A stretch of 64,000 bases of DNA from Amblyomma americanum (GCF_052857255.1 NC_135505.1:30785097-30849096); one strand, 5' to 3'. Shown: positions 1-13,800, counted from the first letter of the stretch. The notes: generated by a model not told the origin, from the sequence alone. Numbers and translations: made by a program.

Positions 1-1003
1 CACCAATGAACACAAGGGCTCTGCCAAACCCACATTTGAAAGCCCCTGGTGTAAGGCCACTGGTTAAAATTAGCTGGGATTTGTTTTTCCTTGCTGGCAG
101 AGGTTTTTGTTTGGGTGGTGCTAGTGATGATGACGAAAATAGCATCATGAAAGGTGGATGCTAAGGAGAGGACTGCGCTCTCTGTGTCCTTTATCTTTTG
201 GCACACAGTTTCACCTTCAGCAGCCTGGCTGGCATATATGGCTTATGGTTCCAGGCTATCATCCGGTAGCACTGTTTCAAGAGAGGGCTGTCATAATGTC
301 TGTCGTAGCGTACACACAGTGGCAGCAGTGATAGGGGTCCGTAAAAACCGCTCCCTGCAGCACGCAAGTCCCTGCTTAAAAAAAATATATATAATAATAA
401 CAAACGAGCGAATGCTTTTTAGCCCCGTGCATATTACTCTGCTGTGAGATTGCGTGTTTGCAGCTGCGTGTGCTGCCTTTGTGTACATGGCTCGTCATAA
501 CTGTAAGAAGACATTGTGCATGACAGGCTGTTCGGTATATTTCCGTCCCACTGCTCTGGCAATGAGCCCTGGTGTGGCGTCACCATGGTTGTTTCATGGT
601 TGTTGTTCACTGAATGTTGCCGTAAAACCTCTGCCCTAAAGAGCAAGATAAGAGCAGTTGGTGGCAGAGTTTTGAGAGATGCTTGCAGATTGTGGAGAAG
701 CTCTTGTGATGTTTTCCTGGCTGTTATCGCACTGCTTTTTCGAGTGAGTGCAGCTTCATTGATGCTTTTTGTTGATTCTATCTTATGGGCTAAAGCTTCC
801 GCAAGTATTTGCCATGAATGCACTTTAAATGCTCACAAACTTGGTTTGTTTGTGTGTTTTTTTGTTTTTGGCTTTCTGGATCACTTTTTCTCTCGGGATG
901 TGAGGTGGTACCTATTGTGTGTTACCATATTTTAGTGAGCAATGGGCACTGGCCTATACTAACTGGGAATCAACTCAGTTTGTGGAGGTCTGGGATTAAT
1001 TTA
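1..1003. other. No recognisable feature
   Basis: AT/GC-mixed single-copy-looking sequence. Short ORFs on both strands show no family motifs or splice-consistent exons. It could hold an upstream exon or promoter of the Rabin8 gene, but nothing supports this. Confidence 0.3.
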
Positions 1004-1306
1004 ATTGGTTTTTGGGGAAAGGAAATGGCGCAGTATCTGTCTCATATATCTTTGGACACCTGAACCGCGCCATAAGGGAAGGGATAAAGGAGGGAGTGAA
1101 AGAAGAAAGGAAGAATAGGTGCCGTAGTGGAGGGCTCGGGCATAATTTCAACCACCTGGGGATCTTTAACGTGCACTGACATCGCACAGCACACGGGCGC
1201 CTTAGCGTTTTTCCTCCATAAAAACGCAGCCGCCGCGGTCGGGTTCCAACCCGGGAACTCCGGATTAGTAGTCGAGCGCCCTAACCACTGAGCCACCGCG
1301 GCGGGG
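1004..1306 (-). mobile_element. tRNA-derived SINE, long subfamily (Ruka-type)
   Basis: On the minus strand it starts with a tRNA-like head (box A-like GTGGCTCAGTGGTTAGGG, box B-like GGGTTGGAACCC). It continues through the body shared by all copies (GATGTCAGTGCACGTTAAAG, CCCCAGGTGGT) and ends in a CCATTTCCTTTCCCC-A tail. This tail and the TCTTCTTTCACTCCC insert define the long subfamily, about 300 bp. Confidence 0.85.
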
Positions 1307-1406
1307 CAGGTCTGGGATGCAAATGTGGTTTTGACGTGATGACAGAGGACATGGCAACAGGTATGGTGGGGAGAGCGAAAGAGCCGAGTGGCATCTCAGC
1401 TGTATT

Positions 1407-1450
1407 TTAACCCTTTCAGGCGCCATTTTTGTTTCCCTCGAAAACAAATT
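1407..1450 (+). repeat. Single piggyBac-MITE-like end (TTAA then CCCTTTCAGGCGCC)
   Basis: TTAA at 1407-1410 is followed by CCCTTTCAGGCGCC, resembling the end of the TTAA-flanked element at 10111-10807. No matching opposite end was found within the next kilobases, so this may be a truncated element or chance. Confidence 0.25.
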
Positions 1451-1764
1451 TTTCCATCTAAGTATTATGAGGCCTCAAGAAGAATGATTTTATAGTTTTC
1501 CAGCACAGAATACCAGCGGTTAATAATTTACAAGAATGTGCGGAATTTCATACAAACTCTCATAATTTAAATACAAATAGCAACATTGAAATGCCAGGAA
1601 TTTTCATGTAAACACTCGAAGAATCGCAGAATCAATTTGTTTGAAAGATGCATCTTAGACGATGAAAAAAAAATGAATGTTATTACTGGTGGCAAATCCA
1701 TCTTTCTTTCTGTAAAAAATTCTTCTCTGAAAAATTTATTTTCACTTTTATTGTTGTTTTTTTT

Positions 1765-1786
1765 GGGGGGGGGGGGGGGGGGGGGG
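1765..1786 (+). repeat. Poly-G homopolymer, 22 G
   Basis: An uninterrupted G run preceded by a T run. The T-then-G order is the same as at the tail of the minus-strand SINE at 2745, so it may be a SINE-tail remnant. Run length is unreliable in any assembly. Confidence 0.9.
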
Positions 1787-2735
1787 TTCCGGGAATAAAT
1801 AGCTTATTGCAGACACCATATCTGCAAATTAGGCACACAGAAATAAAAGTATACGTGCTATCTGCTTTCGTGAGACCCGGCCTCGTCACTCTGCAATGGC
1901 CAATGAAAATACTATAATCCGTGAAGACTCCCAAAATAATTTTTATTACTCTTTTCGACACTGCTTGAATAATAGTTTGATAAAACCGCAGCATGTTTGC
2001 GGTTTAGAGAATGTATCACTGAAATAACAAACTCAAAGCACCTGGACTGTTTTCTCTTCGTTGCTGGCGCAGGGGTGACGTGCCCGGCCATCTGCTCCTT
2101 TTGGGTGCGTCACTCTTCATAGTACACCGCCGATGGCAAAGTGGCAAGCTGCCATGTGATTGGCTGAAAGGCACTCCGTGCGTGCTTTTTGCCATGGCAG
2201 CCGTGTACCCTCCATGATGAGTTAAAAAACACACCAGGAGACGGATCGTTTCAACGGATGTAATAAGGAAGTCTGCCACGCAGGATAATTTGAAGTTGTT
2301 AATTATGCTCGGAGCATGTAGATTGAGTTCCCGTAACAAAAGGACAGCCTCAAAATTCTGTTTAGTGTACCTTCAATTCTTTCAGATGCAGTTTATCGTT
2401 TTGAGTCTGAACATATGTTTTCCACCTAAATTTTTCAATGGAACATGTCCGTAGGTAATTTTTGCCTAATTGTGCAAAATCTCTTATAAACTGTTGAAGG
2501 GCAACTGTAGCAATTTCTGATCAGACTCAGTTATTGGTTGATTTATGCAACTTTCTCTTCAGAATGCGGCTTCATTTTTGAAAATACTCCCAACAGTAAT
2601 TTTAAATGGGCAAAAACCTTTGAATGGAAGCTGAAGCTCTGGTGCGTGGCCTGAAAGGCTGCTTTGTACATCTTCAGTGATGATGCCACCCTTGGCAAAC
2701 GAGCCACATCTGTATTGCCACTGGTAATTGTTTTT

Positions 2736-3033
2736 TTTTTTGGAGGGGGGGGGGGGGGGGGGGGGAGGAAATGGCGCAGTATCTGTCTCACATCTCCATG
2801 GGCACCTGAATGGTGCGGTGAAGGAGGGAGTGAAAGAAGAAAGAGGTGCCGTAGTGGTGGGCTCCGGAATAATTTCGACCACCTGGGGATCTTTAACGTG
2901 CACTGACATCCCACAGCACATGGGCGCCTTTTGTGTTTTGCCTCCATTGAAACGCAGCCGCCACAGTCAGGTTCGAACCCGGGTACTCCGGATCAGTAGA
3001 CAAGCACCTTAACCACTGAGCTCTGCAGCGGGT
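2736..3033 (-). mobile_element. tRNA-derived SINE, long subfamily, with expanded poly-C/poly-A tail
   Basis: Same organisation as the 1004-1306 copy: tRNA head near 3030, core GATGTCAGTGCACGTTAAAG at about 2890-2910, tail at 2736-2770. The normally short CCCC-A tail has grown to 21 C (2745-2765 as G on the plus strand), preceded by A-rich sequence. Confidence 0.85.
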
Positions 3034-5019
3034 CATTTGCTTGTTGCAGCGATGGCAATTTGGTGACAGAACAGCACGTGCAAAGGCTCACCTCAAATCT
3101 ACACTGCTTTCTTCATGTTCTCCAACAGTGCAAATGACGACGGCAAAAGGCCTGATCAGGATGATGTTGGAAGAGTGCAGTACGTCACTCTTTTTTTTCT
3201 TTCTAAACCGTGGCTACCAAGACAGTTTAAAAACGAAACATGAGGCAGATGTTGTTAGCAGGAGGGGGCAAAAAGGACAAAAGCACAAAGCGGAACCATA
3301 GCCTAGACAAAAAAACTGCCCCAGACCAGGTATGAGAAAAAAATGACTAGCTAGGTGAGGATGAGTGAGCAAACTTGAGTACAGCTGAAACACATGTGCA
3401 ACAAAGCTCTTCAAAGCCTTCGCTGGAATTTTTGAAGCCGTTTATGCATGCAGAGATATTGATGCAAGCATTGTATTTGTTAAGCGATGGTATGGAGAGT
3501 ACAGTGGCGTCTCAACATTATCGAGAGTTCACACTATATTTATTAATACCGATTATAATAATAGCAACAATATTGTTTCATTTGCGTTGAATCAGGTGTG
3601 GTTCCTCGAGGTTTGCCGATGCCCGCCTCATTGCAACTTTCTTTAGTTTAGCCACAAATATGTTGTCCCTGTTGAGCACTTTCAATAATTTACACATTAA
3701 TTGCTAATTAACTAGAATAAGACAGCTTCTAATTATCTGCTACACTTTGCCACTGAATTCCTATTAATTTCCACCACCTCGAAAAATAAGCGAGGCATCA
3801 TCTACTGCAGCAACAGTGGCGCCGTGTCTGACCTCAACAAGTTCCTGCAAAATTCACTGATCCAAACACCTCACTTTGAAATGCATTGCCTCTGTAGCAG
3901 CCCTGTGTAGAACGTTCAGAGCAAACGCACACAGAGTGGGGGATCATTTGAGACGCCGGCCTGCATAAATCCACTTCTCTCAAAGCACCTTGTCGCTTTG
4001 CAAAGGCACTTCCATCATCTGTTCTGGGTTATTCTCACGCATTCCATGACCCCACAACACTCTTCTTAGTACAGTCGCTTCACGAACCACAATGCACAAA
4101 CTGTGAACCAGGCCACCGCCCGTCTGCTCCTTGCCAGGCTATGCCAAGCATGATCACCTATGCACAGGGGTTGGCCGTAAAAACCTGCTGTTTTGAGAGC
4201 TCGAATGGGGAGGATGGAGGGATATATTTAAAAATTTTGTGAGGAAACTAAATGGTTCTCAGTTATGTCGTTTGGCGATTTTTCGATGTTCACAAATGTC
4301 GGTAAAATATTTAACCCTGATTGTCATTACGGATGGATCATTCACTTAAGTTAAAGAATACAGATGCCGAACAGACCTTTTTAAAATGTCTTTTTCCAAA
4401 AAAAAACAATTTCGGAATAAAACAAGCTGCCTGAGGTCATATTGCCCCATATTATCAAATAATTTTCTTCATTGCTTTGACATATTTCTGTATAATGATT
4501 CCATGTTGTTTTTATCACTGTTATTTCTTTTTTTTTCACCACCTGCAAGCGGTTGTATTTGTATCTCTTTTCTTTTTCAACCCCCCACTTTAATGCTGGA
4601 CAGTGGGGCTGTGCATGTTATGATAAATAAATTAAGTTCCTCTCAAAGCCAAGCTTGTGTCTGCCACAGTTGCCCTTTAAAATAGGTGGAAACTGTAATA
4701 GTAAAATACCACAGTTGGTGAAATGAACTCTCTAGGGAGAGCTGAATAATTTTCTTTTTCGAAGATACACACAGTGTTAGAATTCAGAAAAACTTAATTG
4801 TCATTAGTACAAGTGGCATAATCAGTCTGCTAGAAAATGGGGGAGGACACACGGACATGTTCACTTTTTTCATCAATATTATTTGCTATGTTCGTTAATT
4901 GGCATAGAAAAAAGTACCGTGTTTGCAATATGAAGGTTCCCTAATTCACTGGAAATGAAGAAATGAATGCTAGGTACTGTAGACTTCGAAAAAATCTGAG
5001 TTTGCAAAGTACGCAGTTA
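3034..5019. other. No recognisable feature
   Basis: AT-rich sequence with no transposon signature, RNA gene or ORF of family character. The longest frames are short, Phe/Leu-rich artefacts of AT-rich DNA. Confidence 0.3.
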
Positions 5020-5228
5020 TAAATTGTTGGTTATGAGAGATGCCACTGTGGAGCACTTTTGGGCTACTTTAGAACACCTGAAGTTCTTTAATATGCACTG
5101 ATATTGTGCAGTGCATGGGCATTTTCTTGCATTTTGTCTTGATCCGTACATAGCAGCCATAATCTGACCAAGGTCATGATCTTTTGGGATGAACAGCTGA
5201 ACGTTAAAGCCACCAAGCCACTGTGGCG
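5020..5228 (-). mobile_element. Highly degenerate SINE copy
   Basis: Minus-strand remnants of the SINE core are visible: the equivalent of CAGTGCATATTAAAGAACTTCAGGTG around 5070-5110 and a tRNA-like head CGCCACAGTGGCTTGGTGGC near 5225. Many substitutions indicate an old insertion. Confidence 0.5.
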
Positions 5229-7431
5229 AGTCCATTGTATACTTTTGTGTGCAAGGCAACTTGAAGGCAACTGAAAAGCAACTGAAAACTCAATAGTGTT
5301 GTATCTAGTTTTTGTTAAAATTTGCCAAAGCAAGGGCTCACCATAGCACCACTGAGAAGTCTAGAGTCTATGACTTTTGGCCTGGCATGATCTTGCAGTG
5401 CCAGCCCATGTTAAACATGATTGGTGCTTGAAGCACTGGGTTGTGTAGCTGTGGGAGAAAACAGCTTTAGAGGTTGTCTCACAGAAGAAGCATGTGAAAG
5501 TGCATAGTGCCGAAACTTGTTTATTTTGTCACGCTAGTAGCATAGATATTTAGCCACAGTTCACTGAAATTTAGGTGAAGAAGGTAGCTCTCTCCTTATC
5601 ACGTCTATTCAAATCGTTTGACTTGATTGTTGGCGTGAAATGCCGCTTTGTGAGCAATCCAGGTCACTTCTGAATGAGCAATGCCATATGTCTCAAAAGG
5701 ACTGTACTTTGGTATTAGAATTTGCTTTTTGTCACTCATAAGAAGAAGAATTTTGAACTTCACACGAAACCTGTCGTCACGGACTGGCTGTGACAAGCCT
5801 GCCATCCAAGGTGGTGACCTCGTCTCGCACTCATTCTGCTCAGCAGTGACAGTGTTTTCGTGATTTCCCAGCATAGACACTTGACTCTAGAGGTGCAAAT
5901 GACAGCCTTGTGCAAAAAGATGACAACTATTCATCTGATGTTAGTTCGGCCTGAGATGACCATTCTGTGCAGCCCTGACTATCGACAGATGTCCATCTGT
6001 AGCCTTATTTTCTGTGATTGCCAAGTAGATTAGCAAGTTTCTGGGCCTCTCTGAAGGTGCCAGGAGTGTTCTAAATAATTCCGTGCCATCAGCAGTGTAG
6101 TGGACACGGTTATCTGCAAGACAGCTAGAGTTCAACCTTGGCACTGCACTGTGGAGAAGCCCAAAGCTCGAGCAATTGGACTTTCTTTTTTTTGCTGACC
6201 AGGAAGTTTGGCATAAAGAGTTCTGCAGCCTTGGATAGTTCTTGTTGGCACAGTAGCGGATGAAATGTATGTTCCAGATTTTTTATTCTTTTTCCAACAA
6301 GATATGTTTAATATTTTTCTGTGATTTGCGCGAGTCTGAAAATTTTGCGACTCAAATTTTTTATTTCATAGGCATCGTATATTCTGCTATCTTTCTTTGT
6401 ATGTATCATCCAAGTGAGAATTCAGTTACCTACACTACGATGTGTTGCAATAAAGAAAAGTATTTAAGGTAATGGCTGAAAAAAAATTTTTATGTGCATC
6501 ACTCTGAAATTGCCTCTTTCCCTTGGTGCGGAATGAGTTGGTGGACGGACAGAGCATGTATGGCGGGCCCAAAAATTGCCACAGGCGAGGCTCCGGTGGT
6601 GCAGGGACAGAGCGACAAGACATGAAGCACTCCTTACACTCAGTCAAACCGGCAACGTGATCGGTGAGCTGTGCTTAATAGTATTGCAACACAGCAGAGG
6701 TCACTACAAAACAGCTGCTCGATAGCATACAGTGTACCGCCACTGCTCTACTCTGGTTGTTTGTTGGCCATGTGTAACTGTGCACACAAGTTAACATCTT
6801 GCCTGCCTGTCGGAAACAGCGTTATTTACTTTCTCAATCAGTGTTTTGACTGTCAGTGACGCGTTGTAACAGCCTGAACTGCCAAAACCAATACGAAACA
6901 AGTGACGGTCTACAGCAGCACTAGAATGCCATTGTATTCATATCACTGGAAGTGCATGCACATTCCAGCGCCAGTAGAGAGCTATCTGACATGTGACCTG
7001 TGGCCGTGTGAACTGGGCCAGTCCTTCTTTTTGTATTTTTGCAAGAGGTAGCTGTTTGCCACTGCCCCCCCCCCCCCCCATAGAAAAAAATTGGGAACAG
7101 CCCAAGCAGCCTTGCCTTCTGTGTTTTTGTGATATTACAGTGCCTCATATTATGATTTCCTTGCTCCAGCTGTTCACTGCTTGCAGCAGTTTTTTTTTTC
7201 TGTGCGCTACACTTTGCAGAACACGTAAACGGTACTGGTTCGTTACAGGGGAAGGAAGCTCAGTTGAGCGTGACAAGGAATTATGAATTTTAAATGGCAC
7301 GAACAAACGTGACAGCTACTAATTAAGGTAGCAGCACAAGGCTGAAGTGTAACTGAAGTGTTTAATGCAATAAATAGTGCACGTCTTCTGAGATTTCTCA
7401 TAGCCATAAACTGTGCCACTTAAGTAAGCAG
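5229..7431. other. No recognisable feature
   Basis: Mixed AT-rich sequence. Contains a 15-C run at 7065-7079. No conserved coding motifs seen on either strand. Confidence 0.3.
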
Positions 7432-7668
7432 TAGCCGCGTTGACTCGATTGTAATGGTGCTCAGCTGCTGACCCGAAAGACGTGGGTGGGTTCGATCCCG
7501 GCCGCGGCTGTCGAATTTCGATAGAAGCGAAATTCTAGAAGCCCATGTACTGTGTGATGTCAGTGCACGTTGAAGAACCCCAGGTGGTTGAAATTTCCGG
7601 AGCCCTTCGCTATGGCATCCCTCATAGCCTGAGTTGCTTAGGGATGTTAAACCCCATAAAACAAAAAA
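7432..7668 (+). mobile_element. tRNA-derived SINE, short subfamily
   Basis: Plus orientation. Degenerate box A region, then GACCCGAAAGACG and an intact box B (GGTTCGATCCC). The core CAGTGCACGTTGAAGAACCC and the short-subfamily tail GGGATGTTAAACCCCATAAA follow, then an A-rich end. Confidence 0.82.
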
Positions 7669-9719
7669 AGCTTAAGCAGCGGTCGTCAATAAAAGCACTG
7701 TTTTTCATGGAGAGACTGAGTAGGTTGGCTCATATGTGTCACTGCTTGCAAGCTCATGCTTGAATAAAACCATTGTGTTACCTTTACCACAAGGCAGCTG
7801 TTTAAGATACACACCCATAATACATAAAACATGCTTGGTCTGGTGATTTCCGCTGTGCTTTGCATGGGGTGTTTTTTTTGTTTTGTTTTTTTCCTGCTCT
7901 CTTGTGAGTTCGGGAGTAGATTTGGCAGGCCTTATAACTAGATGTTCCGGTCGGGCGAAGCACTCAGCCAGGACAGATCTTTTAGGGCAGCCTGGGGTGC
8001 ATTTCTCTGCAGCTTCAAGAATTTTCGTGAAAAGCTTGGTTTCTTATATATTTTAAATTTACAGCTGCCTTCATTTTTGTTGGCGTGGTTTGTTTACAAG
8101 GCCTTCAAGAAATTTTGCAAATATTCTGCAGGAGTGGTCTTTTTTGGCCACTATATCCTTGTTCTTACAAAATAGTATTCACACATGTGTAGGAAGTGTC
8201 ATATAGAGGCTTCTGAAGATGCTTTCAGTCTTGGAGCATGATATCCACAAACTTCTCTGTGGCATGCAAGACTCTTTGATACTCTGGCATTGGTCAAAAC
8301 TTTGAACCACCTTTCCCAAAGCTGTAATTGTCACAAAAGATTTCGTGGAATGGAATGCTCAGCTTCTTCTTGTGCCATCTTGAGTGGTCAAGAGTGCAGC
8401 AGCAATGCATTTCGCCAAGCACCAGGCTTTCATCAAACCGCAGAAATACACTCAAAGCGCTCAATGAGAGCTACTTTTTGCTATGCCAGTCACAAAAACA
8501 TTGTGTGTTCTCTTCTAGATGGTCATCTGACAGCACCGCGACATGGCGGATGCGCGCTCTACAGTGGGTGGCTCAGTCCATGACGCTGCAGGCATGTTCT
8601 TTAGGAGGCAGTGGCTTGGGCAACATCTCTCTCACCACAGGAAATTAGCTCGAGTGATGATGGCATGGCATGGCGTGACATGGCATGGCATAGTGGGTAA
8701 CATCTTAAAGCCTCAGATGGGCAGTGAGAGATGCCATACTGTAGGGCTACGGGTCAGTTTCAATCATGTGGTGTTCCACTGCTGGGATACGATCCCACAC
8801 AGCCTTGAGCTCAGCAGTAGGATGCCGAGGAAAGCGATAGTAATAATGATGATAATGGATGGCACGCACTCACACGCACATGCATACATGCTGAATGTAG
8901 AGGATGCACATTCCTTTCTGAGAACCTGCAGATATCATAACATTTCAATGCATTTCCATGTGCTGGTTTCACTCGGTCAAGGCAAACGGAGCGACCGCGA
9001 AAGGACGAAGAGAGTGCACGGGCATCCTGTGGACATTGTGTGCACAGCCTGCCAGTCCGATAGTGTCCGTGCTCGACATTCACACATGTGCATGAGAGAC
9101 AATGGAAGATAGGGATGCCCCGCCATTCCTCGGCACCGAGTATGATAACATTGTTTCCAAGTGGAATGTCGTCGTGGCACTAATAGCGGCTCCCTCGAGG
9201 CTAGAGTATCGGCAAGACTACAGAAACTGAGCTTGGCTGAGTCTGGCCATAATTAAAGGCTGGTTTTCTGCCTGGTAGGGTATGGTTTTAAACAGACGCT
9301 GACAGTGAAATGTGCAGTGCAGCAAAAGCTTGTATATTCCTTTGTTGTCAATGTCACCGAGTGCCGTAGTGATTTTCATTGCTTCGGTTTATATGAAATG
9401 GCCGACAACATACTTCAAGCTTGGCTTTAAGCATGTAGCACTGTGGTGTCTGTCTTTTCTTTACGCTGTGTTGTGTTCTTTGAAGCCAAAGCAGGTGAAT
9501 AGGAGAGGAATAATCAACCAGTACACTATTTGCTCTTCAGGGCACACAAGGCTTGGTCAAAGTCAAAGGCTGTGATAAAACAACTCATGTACATGTACAA
9601 GAAATATAGAAGCGTGACTAAAATAAATCGAGCAGTAATCATAGGATGTTATAATATAAAATGAGAGAGAAATCTTTTCTACTGGGTGATGCCTTGACCT
9701 TTGTGGGAACTTGCTGCCT
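7669..9719. other. No recognisable gene; short ATGGC-type pentamer repeat
   Basis: Around 8658-8693 the sequence repeats ATGGC/ATGGCGTGAC units several times. A 189-codon frame at 8543-9112 has no family resemblance and is judged accidental. Confidence 0.3.
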
Positions 9720-9734
9720 GAGGTCTGGCTGTTG

Positions 9735-9850
9735 CATACTGATGTTTCCAATCTATGTGCAGGAATAATGTGTAGAAATATGCCTGTGTGCAGTCCATTG
9801 TATATGCACATCAAAGAACCCTAGGTTTTTTAAATTATTCTAGAGCTGTG
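9735..9850 (+). mobile_element. Degenerate SINE fragment
   Basis: Plus-strand match to the SINE core (ATGCACATCAAAGAACCCTAGG followed by AAATTATTCTAGAGC). Head and tail are not recognisable. Confidence 0.4.
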
Positions 9851-9972
9851 CACCATGTGGATTTCTCTCTGCTTCCCATCGCTGCCTTCTTCACCCCTTT
9901 ATCACGGTGTAATTCAGTTGTCCACCCTCAGTGAGACAGTTGCCGCACCTTTCTTTCCTCATAATCAATTAC

Positions 9973-10072
<100 letters not shown>

Positions 10073-10110
10073 GGAATATTTTACAGATCACAAGGCATTC
10101 AAAAGCTTAA

Positions 10111-10807
10111 CCCTTTATCTGTCTGCGCTGTACTGTGCTTGTCATGGGAGATTGTGCCAAAATGGCCAAATACGAGTCACGCTCGTCAGGTCCAATGTTT
10201 TGCTGCTCCCACTGCCAACGACTAGTTGGCGTCAGCAACTGATTTGGTTGCAGTTTTAAACTCTAGAGGGTGGTAGTCATCCATGAGAAGCATATGTTTT
10301 AAAGGGCAGCTGCAAAGGTTTTAGAAATCGACAAGCTTGAAAGGGTCGAATGTGTGAAACTTGCAGGTAAAGCATGCGAAGTACTTTTAGGCTAGCATTT
10401 GAAATGGTGACATAATTACCGGTTAAAATCGCAATGTCCTTCAAGCTTTTCCGCAACACACAGCGCCAAGTGGGGTGCGCATGACGTTATCGAAGGTACC
10501 GGTGCATTTCCAATGCATAAAATCTTGCTTTGAAGGAAAAAAAACTAATGCCACCGAAGGCGAAGCCCACCGAGAGTTGTTTGGCAGCATCAACCAAGTC
10601 GCGGAAGGGTGTTGTTGACGGCAGTGGTAATTTGAAATCTTACTTTCCATGACGTTGCACCAGACTTCCGATTTCTTTAATGCTTTGAGAAGAAGCCTAA
10701 GATTCAATCGTTGATTACGTCACTATCGCCATCATTTTCGTCAGTAACCGCCAAAAAAAAAATTGATTTTGGTGTGTTTTTCACAAAATAATTTGCAGGT
10801 TTAAGGG
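10111..10807. mobile_element. piggyBac-like non-autonomous element (MITE) with TTAA target duplication
   Basis: The left end is TTAA (10107-10110) then CCCTTTATCTG; the right end reads CAGGTTTAAGGG then TTAA (10808-10811). The inverted ends agree as CCCTT-A--CTG, and the duplicated TTAA is the hallmark of piggyBac transposition. No transposase inside, so mobilised in trans if at all. Length 697 bp. Confidence 0.6.
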
Positions 10808-10811
10808 TTAA

Positions 10812-13800
10812 GTGTGGTGGAATTATAAATGCACTGTCTTTTACTCCTTCTTGTCTTTCTGCTTCAAATTATTAAACATACTGTTTTCGGTATTATGCAG
10901 TTTGTACCTTTGGCCATTAAAGCATTTGATGTGTCCACAGTAGAACCTTGCCCACAAGTTCTTGTGCAACTTTGGTTTGGCAAGCTCCTCCATGACTGTA
11001 CAGAAAATCTCTGCAGAAGTATTATTATTATTATTAATGTTATCTATTTCAGACACTCATTATGTTCTACTATCGAGAAAAATCTGAAAAATTGGTGTGT
11101 GCATATTTGGAGCTCCTTATATCACAAAATTAACTTGAGTGGCTCAAAAACATTAAAAATTCACGTGCACCGCACACTTCAGCGCTCATGGAATTACAGC
11201 CATATTATTCAAATAAGCACATTTATACCCAATTATTTGAGTCATTGTCCAAAGCTCATTGCTGACAGGCCGCCAGACCCCCTAATTGGATTGTTCTGGA
11301 AAACGGGATTATCCCGCTGCTGTTACTACGACATGGTGCAGTGCAACATTTGACTGCCATATTGTTACACAACCATAACTGCCTGCATATTGCGCCATGC
11401 AGCTGACGTCAGATTGAATAGTTATTCTTTAATTTTTTTTTCATGTTTAGGCATTCAGTGTCATAGTTGTCATTTTTTTTTCTGTATGACCTATCAATGA
11501 ATTGAGAAGTGAGAGAATGTGCACCAATATGATGATCATGGAGTCACACGTTGCTGCAGTACTGGGGGTTATAATTACTGCCACGGGGGATCAGAGGACA
11601 GTTCAGTAGTGGTTGTTGGGTGGTGCACTAGGCTATATTGACAGTACTTAGTACACTTTTGATAATATACAGCATCCTTGCTTTTACACAAATTAAAAGC
11701 GTCTCTCTTGCAACCGCACCACCTTGAGCAGTTAAGCCTAAAGCCCCTCCATAGCATTTTCTGTCGACAAGGCCAGGTAGTGCCAACCCCCTCTGGTGCT
11801 TGCTCCTTGCATAGCTTTTCAGCTTCTGGTATTGAGTGGAAGCGTTGCATTTTTATATTCTCGAGGCGAGTCTGACTGTGGCTACATTGCATAGTGTATG
11901 TTTTCGTCTGCCTCTTACCTAGCGGGAAAAAAGTCAGCTAGACTGCTGTAGGTCAGGAAGCAGCATAGCAGTGCAGTGATACGTCTGCTCGGACATGGAG
12001 TATGCTGCGCAAAGGCAGCTGAGGTATACCAAGGCGAACCGAGACATGGATTCGAGCTGATACAAAATTACAAAATAGACTATGACTACTGGTGGAAGCG
12101 GAAATTTGAACCGGAAGAGCCATCCGTGGAAGCGGAAAAAAGGCAGCGGCACTCTTCAAAGATTGGCAGCACTTAAAAAAGCATCAGCAACCATAGCGGG
12201 GCTTTAGTTGAGCCATGGAAGAGGGTTGGAGGTCTAGGACTCTTAGAAGAGGCAGGCTTGCTGCCAAATGCACTGGGGCATTCATGCATCTTCTTATGAG
12301 AAAGCTATTACGTCGGTGGTCAGCACTATTCACTATTGACAATGCCTTTGGTTGCTTGGTTTTTAGGTGTTTTTGTTCAAGAGTGCACTGGCCTTCGGAT
12401 GCAGTAATTTGGAATCGCTGCTACTGGCCATTGTGTGGGCTGTGCTGAACGTGCTATCTTGTTAACTTAGTGTGCCTTGACATGCACTATGCTTCACATA
12501 TTGTGACTGAAGAAACATACCATCGCTATGGCCTATCTTTTCGCCCAAGCACATTTTCACCGTGCTGGAAGCCTAATAATGTGACCTAGTACAGATGATG
12601 TTGAGCAGTAGTCACTCAGAAGCAGCACAGTGCAGGTGTAAAGCCTTCAGTGGAATGAAAGCTGAAGCAGCATTCACTGTTAAGATTGGTATCTACTAAT
12701 TTAAGTTGGTTAGCAGCCTGTCAAAATTTATTACGTGTGGTTCTGAGTAGTGGAGTTGAGATTGTGTGCAGTAGATGACTTTGCCACATAGGAATGTAGT
12801 TGCAGGCTCAGTAATAGTGGTATACCATGTATCAGGTGAGGAGCTGGGTTCCTTTGCTTGCCACTGGGTGGCAGTGTACCCACTCCGAAGCACTTCATGC
12901 CTACATCCACATAATGCAATGAACCAGACCAACTGCTCTAAATCAATTTAAAACCACACTGAGGACAACCTCATCCAACTTTTGCACTTAATAAAAATCA
13001 ATTCCGTGCCTCATTCTAGCTGCGGTGATGTTTGTCTGGCTGCATAAGACGCATTTATTGCCAATAAAACTAAATTTAAAAAATCTTCCTGCCACTGGGT
13101 TCAAACACGTTATACAAGGAGTGAAAAGGATTTTGGGATCACCGTGTGAAAGTTAAGGGCAGTGTGGTCTAGCCTCGGCAAAAAAACTCCTTTTGTCGCA
13201 CCACAGTTCGCTCATGATAACAGCCAGGTGCAGCGACACAAGTTTCTAATTTGTTTTTTTTTTGCTTTTCTTGGTTATAAGAGCTCAGTTTGTAAGTTCA
13301 ACTGGCATTTTTGTTGTTGGGATGCAGCAATGTATCGGAAAAGGTCAATTTCGAATTGTCGTTGCTGTCTTTTAGGTCAAGCAGCAAAATATGCATGAAC
13401 CACTGGGGCTAGGAGCATCAGGGTTGCTGCCTGTTGCCTGCCCAAGTTCATATCGACGTTTAGCTCCACAGTTTGTGCATGAATAATTGAGGAAACAATC
13501 TTTCACTGCCACTGCCGATGTAGTATCTTTCCTATATAGTATCTCTCATGGATTCTTCCACAAGGAAAGGGAATGAACAGCTCTGACCTGTCCTTCCTGA
13601 CGGCCAGTGAACTACTTTCAAGGTAGACATGCTCAGGAGGCCTGGCTATAGTAAAAACTGCATTGATAAGAGTGACTCTAGCCAAACCCTTCAAAAAGCA
13701 GAGTCCTGATATTTTGAGACCGGCGTGGCTTCTTGTTGAGAAGTGACTTTAATGGTTGGCAGCAGCCAACAAAATTGACCATTTAGTTCAGAAGTGGGAC

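Noticed and set aside
1004..1306. tRNA gene candidates at SINE heads (also at 3000, 7440, 27400, 36050, 52020)
   Set aside because: Box A and box B are present, but no cloverleaf with acceptor and anticodon arms can be drawn. Every case is the head of a dispersed SINE.
8543..9112. 189-codon plus-strand open frame
   Set aside because: No domain or compositional sign of coding. It overlaps simple pentamer repeats and equal-length frames on the other strand, and the expected exon structure of a tick gene is absent.
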